DNA of 64,000 nucleotides from Homalodisca vitripennis (taxonomy: Eukaryota; Arthropoda; Insecta; Hemiptera; Cicadellidae), in NCBI RefSeq assembly GCF_021130785.1, contig NC_060214.1, positions 7,503,001 through 7,567,000 of the forward strand. Direction: 5' to 3'. A model generated the notes under the pieces. That model saw nothing but the letters and a program-made list of their open reading frames with translations. It had not been told where the DNA came from and did not search any database. This document shows, in pieces, positions 1 to 10,275 of this stretch. Position numbers and translations under genes: made by a program. The stretch's first letter is position 1. Each line of letters opens with the position of its first letter.

Positions 1-135
1 CCTCCAGCTACTCACACTGGAGGCAAGTGGAAACCTACGCCTCCACCACCATTAGCAACAGTGACCTCCAGCGTGGGTACACCTTCGACGTCGTCTGCAG
101 GGTCTCAGCACGATGGGGACATTCTAGGACCTCAG
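1..135 (+). CDS. C2H2 zinc-finger protein gene, exon (5' partial)
   Basis: The first visible exon of a multi-exon zinc-finger gene reads from base 1 in frame 1 without a stop for 45 codons. It ends in ...CTCAG followed by the strong donor gtaagt at 136, in phase 0. The peptide is rich in Pro, Ser and Thr and starts PPATHTGGKWKPTPPPP, so it is probably a disordered linker. The segment HTGGKWKPT resembles HTRGKWLPT in the next exon, which suggests an internal duplication. The other open frame through here lacks such bias and reads through the donor. The acceptor and the start codon lie before the window. The frame call rests on phase compatibility with the next exon (both phase 0) and on composition. 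Confidence 0.6.
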
Positions 136-239
136 GTAAGTCTCCAAACTCAATTAACTTTTGTACTACTAATTTCTTACACCACTTTATAGTTTCTGTA
201 ACAATGATATTACATTCGCGTATATCTTGCTCTTTCCAG

Positions 240-566
240 AGTCTGTCAAACACTGAGGTGTCCAAGGGTCGCCATCCCCCTCCCGGTCATACTCGAGGCA
301 AATGGCTGCCCACCATCGACTCCCCCGAGAGGGGAAGGGTGATGTACTGGTGTGGCCCTTGCAACCGCAGACTCTCCTCCCTCGCCCTCTACGAGAAACA
401 TTGCCAGTCCGACCTCCACCACCGGCGTACTCGTCAGGAGAGTCAGCTGGAGGAGGATTTGTCCATGGAGAACCAGAGGGCCACTGGTAAACGGGAGGTG
501 AAGAGAACACAGACCTACATAAACTCTGACTTGTGGAGCAAGTCAAAAATGAAAAGACTTCGACAG
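240..566 (+). CDS. C2H2 zinc-finger protein gene, exon with one H-x5-H finger
   Basis: The acceptor is ctctttccag (ending 239) and the donor is CGACAG|gtaaat (567). The exon has 109 codons and is phase 0 at both ends, so it joins the preceding exon without a frame change. It encodes a finger of the form Cys-x2-Cys-x12-His-x5-His (WCGPCNRR... with ...KHCQSDLHHRR). The H-x5-H spacing is typical of U1/JAZ-type fingers, which often bind RNA or protein rather than DNA. The C-terminal part is basic and charged (KREVKR, KSKMKRLRQ). The GC content of about 55% contrasts with the AT-rich introns. The specific orthologue is not recognised. Confidence 0.75.
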
Positions 567-983
567 GTAAATAATTTGGATGACTCCATACACATGTGTT
601 CTAGTGTGACTTCAGTGTTTACCAGTGAATGATAGTCTCTAGGTCAGACATTAGGATGACACTTTCAACCGTGTTCCTGTGTGACTTCTGTGTTTACCTG
701 TAAATGGCAGTCTCTAGGTTTGACAGTAGGATGACGCTGTCAATTGTGTTCTAGTGTGACTTTTGTGTTTACCAGTAAATGGCAGTCTCTAGGTTTGACA
801 GTAGGATGACGCTGTCAATTGTGTTCCAGTTTGACTTTTGTGTTTACCAGTATATTGTATTCTCTAGGTCTGACAGTAGGATGACGATGTCAACTGTACT
901 TCAGGGGGACTTCTTTGTTTCTGTTTTATGTTACCATGGTCATTCCAAATTATCTTCTTCAGCAACATTGTATTTTTCCTTAG
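567..983 (+). other. intron with a 75-bp tandem repeat
   Basis: This intron lies between donor gtaaat and acceptor ttttccttag. Most of it is a short tandem array (listed separately). The rest is AT-rich and no coding signal is seen. Confidence 0.7.
596..930. repeat. 75-bp tandem repeat, about 4.4 copies
   Basis: Units beginning gtgttctagtgtgacttc repeat every 75 bases. Each contains tgtttacc, tctctagg and tgacagtaggatgacg. The third and second copies are nearly identical, while the first and last are more diverged. The array is intronic. The unit is a multiple of three, so short frames stay open across it, but these are not considered coding. Confidence 0.9.
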
Positions 984-1274
984 GCCTCCTGTTCCACGGA
1001 AAACCGCCTGATCCGAGGCCGAGGGTCCATCCAGTGCGCCGTCTGCCAGTGTCGGGTCTGGCCCCATCTCATCGGGAAGCACCTGGTCTCCCACTTCCAC
1101 AGTCGGCGAGCCCGGGCGGCCCCTGAGCTCGCAGGTCTGCTCGCTCTCACGCACATGCCCAGCATCGTCCTGCAGTCGCCCTTCCAGTGCGGCCTCTGCA
1201 AGTTCTACTGCAACACCGTGCAGGCCTTCACTCAACACTGGGTCAGCCGGGAGCACATTGTCAAAGATGGACAG
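984..1274 (+). CDS. C2H2 zinc-finger protein gene, exon with two fingers
   Basis: The acceptor is ttttccttag (ending 983) and the donor is GGACAG|gtaagg (1275). The exon has 97 codons, phase 0 at both ends. It encodes two fingers: CAVC...H with spacing C-x2-C-x11-H-x3/x5-H, followed by an Arg/Ala-rich stretch, then CGLC...H with C-x2-C-x12-H-x5-H (QHWVSREH). The frame is GC-rich and free of stops. The 3' end of this exon, with its donor, has decayed duplicates downstream in the intron near 1598 and 1716. Confidence 0.8.
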
Positions 1275-1344
1275 GTAAGGAGAGGAATTCGAATGCTTCA
1301 AAATTTGCTCAGCTAATAGGATGAACAAATCCAGAGTGATGTAT

Positions 1345-1580
1345 GCCAATGGCGTAGTGTAGCGGGTACAATGGTTATCGCAAGATAACGGGATCAAGCA
1401 ACGTCGAGCGTGGCTGCTGCTTGGGTGGGTGACCGCTGAGCGATCCTGTCCTTCCAAGCAGACAGGCTGTCGGTGGTGGTTCGGAAGTCACCTTTAAGCC
1501 GTTGGTCCTCAGATTAAGAGTTAGAGAGGGTTTCTTAGCCCTAACTTCGCCTGGTAAAACGAGACATCTTTACTTTACTT
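1345..1580 (+). mobile_element. SINE with a 5S-rRNA-like head
   Basis: The segment gatcaagcaacgtcgagcg followed by cttgggtgggtgaccgctg matches the order and spacing of the internal promoter of 5S rRNA (box A/intermediate element, then box C: ...AGCTAAGCA... and ...ACTTGGRTGGGWGACCGC...). The 3' body ends in cttcgcctggtaaaacgagacatctttacttta. A second copy of the head lies near 34414 and a copy of the tail near 28920. SINEs of the 5S type are transcribed by RNA polymerase III and mobilised by LINEs. Exact ends and target duplications were not resolved. Confidence 0.75.
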
Positions 1581-1597
1581 CTATTTATGGTCAGTGG

Positions 1598-1840
1598 TCA
1601 GTCAGCTGGGAGTACACTCTCAGAGATGAAGAGACAAAGAGAAGACTTTGAAGGGTTGAAGATTTGATTAGCTTTTAGGTTGAACAAAATCCATCAAAAT
1701 CAGAGTGATTCATTATCAGTCAGCAGGGGGGTACACTGTGAATGATGAACAGGTAAGGAGAAGACTTTGAAGACTTGCTCAGCTTTTAAAGCAAGATCCA
1801 TCAAAATTGTACAGTTGACATGCAAATCCTAGTGATCCAT
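1598..1840 (+). pseudogene. two decayed tandem duplicates of the preceding exon's 3' end
   Basis: Copy 1 (about 1598-1710) and copy 2 (about 1716-1840) resemble 1225-1340, which spans the last codons of the 984-1274 exon, its donor and the first intron bases. Shared blocks are ggtcagycrgssrgsgtaca, gatgracaggtaaggaga, ttgctcagct and atccatcaaaat. Copy 2 keeps an intact acag|gtaagg donor; copy 1 has lost it. Both have indels and stops, so neither is coding. Confidence 0.7.
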
Positions 1841-2777
1841 GGTCTCACCTTTAGCATCGTGTGGCTAAACCCGGTCTACAACTACCCGCAGCTACGGTAG
1901 ATGAACCATTGAACCTTGCTGTGTGATACACATACTGTCAGACACTCCATACGACAACTTTATCACACAACATTTTCCCATCTTGATCACCAGCGCCCCG
2001 CCGCGCCGCTGCGCGTGGGAGGGGTGGGGGTGGCTACATCAGGTGACAGAACTAAGCGGTAACCATTACCCTGTAAGTTATAACCGACCCGCCCCTCCCC
2101 CCTACCGTAGGCTAACCACACGACAGCTCTGTACTATTAATATCGTCTAGCAGAAGTGCGTGCCGCTTGTGGAACAGTACTACATGTGATGACTCGTAGT
2201 TGTGATCAATATGGAAATGCTAGATCACTGATATAACAGATGGCATTTCAATTCCACATGGTGAGCCCATGGGTTGCCTTTCTGAGTCTACGGACATTCA
2301 AGTTGGTATACCAGTTATTCATTATACATGTATAAGGTTTCAATTGTCTAAACTTGAACATGAGTTAACTCATGGGTCATATCGTAGAGTGAACATTACG
2401 TTAGACTCTAATGGCTCTGGAGTAGTTATGAGGAAGTCTGGAAAGGAACGCACCATCTTTAGTTCTGATTTCCATACACATATTGTAAGAGATAGCAATT
2501 TGTTGTGTATGGAAACTAGGCAAATAGTGTATTTTCAGATCAGAACTAATCATCTTGGAAGTTTATCCAACTTGTAAATTGAGAAAAGACTTAAGTTTTG
2601 TTCATCCAAAGCATACTGAGAGTTCTTTTGACAATTGAGGTCTTATCCGAAGAATCCTCAGTTGTATACGACTAAATACATTGCAACATTACGATCGTAG
2701 GATTCTAAGAGTAACACATCACTTTCTTGTTACCCGTTCAGAATACATTTATTCATGTTGCTGATGTTATCCCCCAG

Positions 2778-2930
2778 GTAGAAGGCAGATACTGCTGCTC
2801 TTTCTGCAGGGTCGAGTGCGGCAGCAGTTCAGCGATGTATCAGCACCTGCTGAGTGACAAGCACAAGGAAAGCGTCGCCATCATCAACGGCTCTGTCCCC
2901 ATGGTCATCCAGAAAAAGATCATCCTTCAG
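2778..2930 (+). CDS. C2H2 zinc-finger protein gene, exon with one H-x5-H finger
   Basis: The acceptor is gttatcccccag (ending 2777) and the donor is CTTCAG|gtttgt (2931). The exon has 51 codons, phase 0 at both ends. It encodes CSFC...QHLLSDKH with spacing C-x2-C-x12-H-x5-H, followed by a short hydrophobic tail (SVPMVIQKKIILQ). The exon-per-finger layout and the spacing match the finger at the end of the preceding exon. The short intron of 96 bases leads directly to the next exon. Confidence 0.8.
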
Positions 2931-3026
2931 GTTTGTATCAGTCAGTTACTAGGTGATCCACTCTTTTATCCAAAGTGAGGCCAATCAAAGAGAGTCAAAC
3001 GTGCTGAAATTATTGTATCATTGCAG

Positions 3027-3436
3027 TGTAACGTTTGCGAGGAGGAGTTCCGCTTCAATTTTGAGCTGCGGCGGCACTTCAAGACCACGGGGCACTCCCA
3101 GGAAGAGAGCACCGCTTCGGACAAGTACCAAGAACGCGAAGGCTGTTCCCAGTGCTCTTTCATGGCCTTCACCAAAATCTCCCTGCAGCGCCACTTGGCC
3201 CTCGTCCACAAGGACGCTCAGGGAAAGTTCTTCTGTACTTCTTGCGACGCTAACTTCGAGACCGCTGCTGACGCCAAGGCTCATAGAGGTTCTGCTGAAC
3301 ACAAGCTGACCGTGCTGACGAAGCAAAACAAAGAGAAAGAGCTGACCAAAGAGTGTTGCCATTGCTACGGCATATTCACCGGTGTCATCGAGTTGAAGAG
3401 GCATCTGAAGGAGGAACATCCTGAAATGGCCTACAG
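3027..3436 (+). CDS. C2H2 zinc-finger protein gene, exon with four fingers
   Basis: The acceptor is tatcattgcag (ending 3026) and the donor is CTACAG|gtgggt (3437). The exon has 136 codons plus two bases (phase 2 exit). Four fingers follow one another: CNVC...RRHFKTTGH (x5), CSQC...QRHLALVH (x4), CTSC...AHRGSAEH (x5) and CCHC...KRHLKEEH (x4), all with C-x2-C-x12-H. The mix of H-x4-H and H-x5-H fingers without the TGEKP linker differs from classical KRAB-type arrays. The protein is probably nuclear and nucleic-acid binding by family, but its target is unknown. Confidence 0.85.
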
Positions 3437-4613
3437 GTGGGTCTTATTTTGAATAGTTTACGAGTGAATCACCTCCAGCAATCTTACCTCAATAGTTTTA
3501 TAGTTATGTTAGAAACTCGCGCCCCAAAAATACAAAAAAAACCTAGAGTTCAATTTCAATTTTCCCAATTTTTTATTTCGAACTTTTGGTAAAGAAATTT
3601 ATTTATTTGTGATTCAGAAAACACTTAGTGGTTCAGGTTCCAAAATAACACATTTTTAACATTCAAAGTATGCTTCGAGTTTTTTGTTTACTCCCGTCGC
3701 GCGATGTAACTTGTATTCATTAGTTTAGGGCGTTAATTAGCAACATGCGTTTAGACATAACTCATTTTAATAATAAAAAGTGTATCCGAAATATCAATAG
3801 CTATTCGTTAAATAGCTTATAGCTAAACTAGCACTATTTTCGGTTGTGTTATAGCGTCTATTTAGTAAAAATTCCAGTATTTTTCAAAGTATACGGGTTT
3901 TTGCCTTGTCGACAGTAACCTATTTTGTGAGTATAGGATCGACGATATACCCTTAGTGCCTAAACGTTTCTACAGTTTTATATTTTCAAAACTTTATGAA
4001 GTTCATATTAATGTTCATTAAGTAAGCAAAAAGGTTAGTGCTACAGTTAAGGCCGTTCGATAACACCGAATTCCTTTCTTTGTTTGAAGTTTTTTTGACA
4101 ATGGAAGGATTGTGAAGGAAACAGGTTTTTTCCGGTATTGGCCATCGGTCAGGGGAAAAAATCAGTAACACTACGTTTCGAGATCTGGAATCTGATCTCT
4201 TCTTCAGGTAAATAACTAACCTAACACATAATTACAAACTAGGTTAAAATAAACAAATCATGCCAGAGCGTTGTGACACGCCTAAGTCAGGAATCACAAC
4301 CACCATGTTGTGTGTCAACGTCACTAATTCAGCACTAAAAAACCAAACACAACACTAATTATTACAACTGAACTACAGAACTCAGGTCACAATACGTCTG
4401 CATTTGTCGACCAACCACCTACGACTGATCAGAGGCCAGCAATAGAAAATGGCGATCATCACGGCAGAAACAAGATGGCGACAATAAAAAGGAAGGGGGA
4501 CATCGTTCACACTGATACAAAACAATCAGTAACACTACGTTTCGAGATCTGCAATCTGATCTCTTCTTCAGGTAATAACTAACCTAAGACACAATCGAAT
4601 TCCTCTGTTCCAG
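3437..4613 (+). other. intron, AT-rich, with a family P repeat at its 3' end
   Basis: The intron runs from gtgggt to tctgttccag. The first 640 bases are AT-rich without recognised content. The remainder is a family P element ending about 15 bases before the acceptor. Confidence 0.65.
4081..4598 (-). mobile_element. family P repeat (hairpin-module element)
   Basis: The left end tttgaag...gacaatggaaggattgtgaaggaaacagg matches the end of the copy at 28269. Two reverse-strand copies of the module CTGAAGAA-[hairpin]-CGAAACGTAGTGTTACTG lie at about 4171-4207 and 4537-4571. The body between them (tcaggaatcacaaccaccatgttgtg..., aacacaacactaatt..., cgaccaaccacctacgactg) is the reverse complement of the 28350-28580 body. 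The element is intronic and sits directly before the exon 6 acceptor. Confidence 0.75.
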
Positions 4614-5079
4614 ATGTATACGGTGCGGGTGCCACTTCACGCTTAAAGCAGGAGCTGACCCACCACGTCCGTGCCGGGTGCCCGGGCCTGACCCAGACTT
4701 CCACAGCATCCTCCCCCGCAGTGTCAGTAGACGGCTCCTTCAACTGTTCCAAGTGTGGCTTCAGCTCTCCTTCCGAGGCGGAGCTACTGTTTCACCTCGC
4801 CCTCCACAACGACCCCGTGGGCGACCCCCCTCGCTATCTGTGCCCTTCCTGTCCCCGAGCCTTTTTGAAGACGTCGCTCAAGAAGCACCTGCACTCGCAC
4901 ACCGGCGAGAGACCCTACTCCTGCCTCGTGTGTGGCGCCGGGTTCGGCCGCAAAGATGTCCTGGAGAACCACGTGCTCTCTGTGCACTGCGTTAAGAGAT
5001 CGGGGGACAGCTGGGAGGCCCGGCCGGAGCGGCAGAAAACTGCGGTGTGTGAGGAATGCGGGGCGAGTTTCTACGACAA
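4614..5079 (+). CDS. C2H2 zinc-finger protein gene, exon with four and a half fingers and an apparent frameshift
   Basis: The acceptor is tctgttccag (ending 4613) and the donor is TACGACAA|gtgagt (5080). Joining the previous exon (phase 2) gives YRCIRCGCHFTLK, a good finger start. The frame then breaks in the run cttaaagcag at 4645-4647. One A fewer would continue as ...QELTHHVRAGC, completing a C2HC finger, and the downstream frame (from 4721) stays open to the donor. Then follow CSKC...HLALH, CPSC...KKHLHSH (x11, one residue short), a classical TGERPY linker, and CLVC...NHVLSVH. The last finger, CEECGASFYDK, is cut by the splice site. The break could be a homopolymer error or a real mutation. 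The gene must continue beyond this exon, but no following exon is seen. Confidence 0.8.
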
Positions 5080-5204
5080 GTGAGTAATTTGATGATGTTT
5101 CCAAGCAAGACCTTCACTGAGCTTTTCCTATTATGAAGATTTCACGGTCTAGTTTCCACTATTGGTCGCTGAAGAGTAATAATACTAGAAATTTTGTATA
5201 TTTT

Positions 5205-5670
5205 GAGTAAAGGTCCAAGTTCAGCACAATGTAGGACACCCATTCCATAGGGCAAAAATTTCCTAGTATTTACTAAACTTTGAAAGGGAATAAAATTGGG
5301 TCCGAGTTCAAGACAATGTAGGACACCCAATTAGAGCCAAAACCTCGAACTATTTACCAACCTTTGAAAGGAGTAAAAATTAGGTCCGAGTTCAAGACAA
5401 TGCAGGACACCCATTCCGTAGGAACCAAAATTTCGAACTACTTTACTAAACTTTGAAAGGAGTAAAAATTGGATCCAAGTTCAAGACAATGTAGGACACC
5501 CATTCCGTAGAGCCAAAATTTCGAACTATTTACTGAACTATGAAAAGAGTAAAAATTGGGTCCGAGTTTAAGACAAAGTAGGATCCCCACTCCGTAAGGC
5601 CAAAATTGTAAACCATATACTAATCTATGAACGGGTTAAAAATTAAGTTCTAATTGAAGATAATGAAGAA
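5205..5670. repeat. about 90-bp tandem repeat, about 5 copies
   Basis: Units of 87-92 bases begin ggtccragttcaagacaatg and contain aggacacccattccgtag, ccaaaatttcgaacta and ctttgaaaggagtaaaaatt. They decay toward the right end. The array lies in the presumed intron just after the last visible exon. Minor frames across it have no coding character. Confidence 0.9.
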
Positions 5671-8128
5671 CAAATATTTAGAATTCATTATTAACCTTCA
5701 AATGTGATTTGAGAGGTCCAATCGATTTCGGAATTTAAATTTTCTAATTAATTTTCTCAAATATTCGCATTTTTCCTAGTACCTCTAAGCTAGATTATGT
5801 ACTGCTTTTATTTTATTCCGTAATTCCATAATACCCCAAGAATAAGAAATACCTAACCGAAGTGCTTGTTACATTATTAAATGAACACGAATTTTTGAAA
5901 CGTCCCATTCCTAGTTCTAAAATACCAAAATTAGAAGCCTGCATTTCACGAACGACAGATAATTTAGTTTTACTATTTTAAACTATTCCGATGGTCGGGA
6001 GAGGTTCATTTATATAATTGACAGCCTAACGTCAATACAATGATTTCTCATAATTAATATTTAAATATACTGGCTGGATAATTAATTCCGTGAACGTACC
6101 CCATCGCTTACTGTAGATGAGGAGGTATCACCACGCTGCACATACACAGTAGCTTGCATGTTCCCAGTGATATATGCCAGTACTCTACGGCTTGTCAGTG
6201 TGTTGTCAAGGTCGTAGCGAGCATTGCTACTCCTCCATGTCAGGCTACCATATGTCATCTGCCTTCCAGGTAATGAGGGTTAGCTTTAATGAGAAATTAT
6301 AAACCCTATCATTCCTTCTATGATTATGGTTTATCGATTCAAGCATTGCAAATTATCTCATATTGGGTCAAATAAATAAGACATTCACATAGTACATAGT
6401 AAATATACGTGGATCCTACCACTTTTTAAGTTTTAGGTAACTAAATTATCAATTGATTATCTTCTATTTATTATATAACATCTTTTAACACTCTGAATTC
6501 CGGTTGACGCGAAATATTGTGTCCGCCATCTTAAAGTCAGGTTAGATTTATTTAAATAACTCTTTTTGTTCTTATAATTTCTTTTATTGAAATAATTGAC
6601 TGAAATGCTCAACGTGATATTTAATAGAAATTGACATTTCTTTCGTTTGTCATTTATTTCTTCCACTAGATGGTATGTGAAAAAGACGGAATTTCTCTGT
6701 TTTTGAGTGGGTGGAACATGATGTTAATGTTAAACCCCCACATTAAATGGGCTTTCCATTAAATCAGAACTAGTTTTACATAAAATTTTCTCCTAATTGA
6801 TATCAATGTAATACAACTGATTGTGTAAAAATATATAAATATGCTAAGGCGTTTCCTGTCTTTGACGTATATTAGAAACAAAATCGTTCCAAGTACTAAT
6901 CCTTGTGTGACACTGTGCCCCCCCCCCCCCAGGTTACTGAAATAATATCGTATGGTTATTCTATTGCCTACATTTAACAAGTCACATTAAAATAACTTGC
7001 AAGTTTTCAATCTGATATCCCAGATTTACGTTTATGGTGAAGGAAATTATTGATTGTTCTGTGTTGTCCCAAAGTTTTTTTAAAAACTTATATTGAAACC
7101 ACTGACACGTTTCTCTACGTTCAACGTACAATTTATACTATATACTATATATATATATATATCCAGAAAAGAAACTGATGTGGATAAAAAAGTTAATGTT
7201 TGGTAAAAACTGTAATAATATTATTTTCGCATTGATTTGAATTATTTTAGAATCATTGGAAATAACGATATTGGTCGGAAATTGTTGCACTGAGTTTGGT
7301 AACCATTAGGTTAAACACGTTTAATCGCAGTTTTATTGTAGTAAATATCCAGTTATTGTAGGATTACTGTTTCTGTTCACTCATTAACTCAAAATGTTCT
7401 CCAGTTATTTCGCAGGTAAGATTTGTATCATCTTCCACACAACTTTATCCATTTTAACCAACTATTCCTGAATATAAAATGTAATATTGCCGGCTATACC
7501 TTCATAATGTAAAAGTTAAGGTGTAATTTTGAATCTTAATATTAAATTAATTAAAATCTTACTCTTTTATTACTTATATTAATGCTTTCATCTACCATAG
7601 CTACCCCAAGCGTGGAAAGTTAAGAGTGACCCTGGACATCCTGTGGGGTTGATAAGGGACGCGGTATAAGGGAACAGGGTATTTTCTGTTTTCTAACGTT
7701 ATTTGGAGAGGAATCCTGTGAATGCGTCAATGTTTTTACCCATTTTACACTAATCTAAAAACTAGTTTAGCGGAAAATCATTTATATTTCACTCTGTTTT
7801 CTTTCAAGCATCTTGTAATCGTGGATATTGGTACTATTACCCATAACATATAATTGGGTATCATATTTTGATCATGGCGTAGTTGTCACATTTAGCTATC
7901 TTAATTCATATTTTATAGACATAAAGATAAATGGATATGATTAGAAGTAAGGGATATTTATAACATTTTAGGGGTAGTAACAAGAAATTGCCGTTTTGGT
8001 TGTGATTTCAGTTGCTTTAAGAGGATTATAACATCAACGAAAAAAGTTGGATCGAGATGAAATTATACGATTAAACGCTACAATTAATGCAAACATGGAA
8101 CAAAAATGACGAATCTTCTAAAAATAGT
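5671..8128. other. AT-rich DNA without recognised genes
   Basis: Only low-complexity patches stand out: a run of twelve C at 6919-6930 and a TA-rich microsatellite at about 7135-7162. The open frames here are short, AT-rich and without domain signatures. Confidence 0.6.
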
Positions 8129-8819
8129 TCAATACAGCTCCTTAAGAACATGTTCACATGAAAAACAGGTTATTAAATCAATAAATCGATACAACTCAGT
8201 ATCAAAGGACCTGATAGAACATAAGAAAAACATATTGTAGGGCAAATTTGATGCTATTGATTCCAAAATTAATAGAGATATTCCTTGGAATAAGAATATA
8301 CCAAGTTTTACTTCTTTAGAAGCAACGGTTGTTACATCTGGGCCAAGTGATCTGCGCGCCCGGGCCGTCCAGCCACATGATTGGCGGAAGGGGAAGAGGG
8401 GCGTCTTTTCCAAAAACATTGGGCTTTCCCTTATAGTCCATCTTCGGTATTCTAGTAACCCAAAAGGCAAGAACTGGAATATTTACTGATTTATCAGTTG
8501 TATCGTGATTATATTGAAATAAAAGATGTTCCGATCTTTTAAATCAATGATATAATGATAGCGCGTAGGTGAGGACAATGTTTCGTGGATGGCTAGTACA
8601 ACCTCAGCCTCGTGCTCAGATCCCTTGGCCTACTGTGCACAGGTGGAGAGACGACACAATCGTAACAAAGACATTATTAATCAACAGGTACACGGAGTCA
8701 GAGTGTGTTCTCAAAGAGATTTCTGATCATGAATACCCGGATGGGATCTCCAATTGTGGTTTTCCAGAAAACATATCATCGCCGTTTACTCTCGGCAAGG
8801 CAAGCACATAAACTGGGCC
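8129..8819. other. unrecognised sequence with two short open frames
   Basis: A 113-codon frame on the minus strand (8129-8470) and an 80-codon frame on the plus strand (8569-8811) show no known motif. A short GC-rich patch (8350-8400) contains cgcgcccgggccgtcc. I see no splice structure or homology that supports either as a gene. Confidence 0.3.
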
Positions 8820-9080
8820 TCTCGATTCTCGCCTCTACGGTCGTCACGACGGCGTTCGTTACCTCGGACGTAAGGCTGTGAATCATCCACGGACTTCCGC
8901 CTCAAGTGCCCGCAGCCTGTTTGTATTGCGGCGGTGGCCGTGCCCGACACCTCCGCCGCGATCATGTCACGGCCCGGGAATCGTGGAAGTGACGGACTCT
9001 TTATAACCTCGTTTGCAGTTCTGGCTTAATTTACAGTCCCGCCGGCCGCCGAATACACCACGAGACCGTAAAGAGTCAGT
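8820..9080. other. GC-rich unique island
   Basis: About 260 bases with many CpG dinucleotides (ttcgttacctcggacgtaag, ggcggtggccgtgcccgac, ccgccggccgccgaatac) lie inside AT-rich DNA. No long frame, tRNA or repeat match within the window explains it. It could be a conserved regulatory block or an exon of an unrecognised transcript. Confidence 0.35.
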
Positions 9081-9629
9081 CGGCTGGCAGACGATGGAGA
9101 GAACGAGAGGATCGTGTGTATGCAGGGTTTTCCAACAATTAATTGTTCCTTGGTATGGATATGTCTAACCTACTAAAGAATAATGTACAGGGAATATTAC
9201 CAAAAACGACTCTAAACTGTGCCATCGATATGCACCGTGTGTGGAACTGTGAAAGAAGAAATTAGCCCCAAGATTCTGTAGCGCGGTGCTGATGAAAAAA
9301 CTTGTAGACGACTTTTAAGATCTTTGATAGTATTTTTGTGCAGGTGGCAACACTGAGCAGATGTTGAGTGCAAATTGCATCAATAATAATAAACCAAAAT
9401 ATTAATGTTGCTTTTTTCAAAAACATATTTCAAGAAAACGGAAAATTGTCGCTCACTCTTTCCAGAGTCAGACGCCCTCGGTTTCTGATTATCGAGGAAA
9501 ATGTGAAAAAGCGATGAAGAAGAATCAATATCGTTCTATAGAAAACATATTTATGTTAGTTTTTGAAAATGTTTCTTCTCTTCATCATATCATACCTGCG
9601 ACTACAGGTGTGCCAAGAAGTACCAGACG

Positions 9630-10275
9630 CGACTGCTCCAGTTGTAACCATCCACCTCTAGTCGCGGCGACGCTCAAAATTGCTGCAACTATTGTGCTAT
9701 AGTAACAGCTCCAATTGGAAAGACCCACATCTAGTCGCGACGCTCCCATTTGTTGCAACAATCGCGTTATATTAACAGCTCCAGTTGGAACAACCCATTC
9801 CAGTAGCGATGATCCAAACTTTGCAACGTTCACGTTATAGTAACAGCTCCAGTTGGAACAACCCATTCCAGTAGAGATGCTCCCGTTTATTGTAACGATC
9901 GTGATCGAAACACCTACAGTTGGAACGACCCACTTCTAATAGCGATGCTCCCATTTGTTGCAACGATCGCGTTATAGTAACAGCTCCAGTTGGAACAACC
10001 CACTTCCAGTAGAGATGCTCCCGTTTATTGTAACGATCGCGTTATCGAAACACCTACAGTTGGAACGACCCACTTCTAATAGCGATGCTCCCATTTGTTG
10101 CAAAGATCGCGTTATAGTAACAGCTCCAGCTGGAGCAACTCACCTCTAGTCGCGACGCTCCTATTTGTTGCAACGGTCGCGCGTTATCGTAACAGCTAAA
10201 GTTGGATCAACCCACTTTCAGTAGCGATGCTCCCATTTGTTGCAACGGTTGCTTTCTCACGACAGTTCCAGTGAA
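9630..10275. repeat. 68-bp tandem repeat with two-unit higher order, about 9.5 copies
   Basis: Units of about 68 bases contain ccagttggaacaacccattc, agtagcgatgctcccattt, gttgcaacgatcgcgttat and agtaacagct. Between 9870 and 10130 an alternating variant (cgaaacacctacagttgg... with cccgtttattgtaacg) repeats every 136 bases, which indicates a dimeric higher-order unit. Several short open frames arise from it; none is called. Confidence 0.9.

Larger units (their letters stand above)
1275..2777 (+). other. intron with a 5S-like SINE and duplicated exon-end remnants
   Basis: The intron runs from gtaagg to cccccag. It holds the SINE at 1345-1580, two decayed copies of the preceding exon end (1598-1840), and then about 900 bases without a recognised feature. 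A 102-codon open frame at 2269-2577 has no recognisable domain and lies wholly inside the intron, so it is not called as a gene. Confidence 0.65.

Noticed and set aside
864..1457. 197-codon minus-strand frame
   Set aside because: It is a shadow of the two-finger exon (984-1274) extended by chance into intron and SINE sequence.
2269..2577. 102-codon frame as an independent gene
   Set aside because: It lies within an intron of the zinc-finger gene and has no domain, codon bias or splice support.
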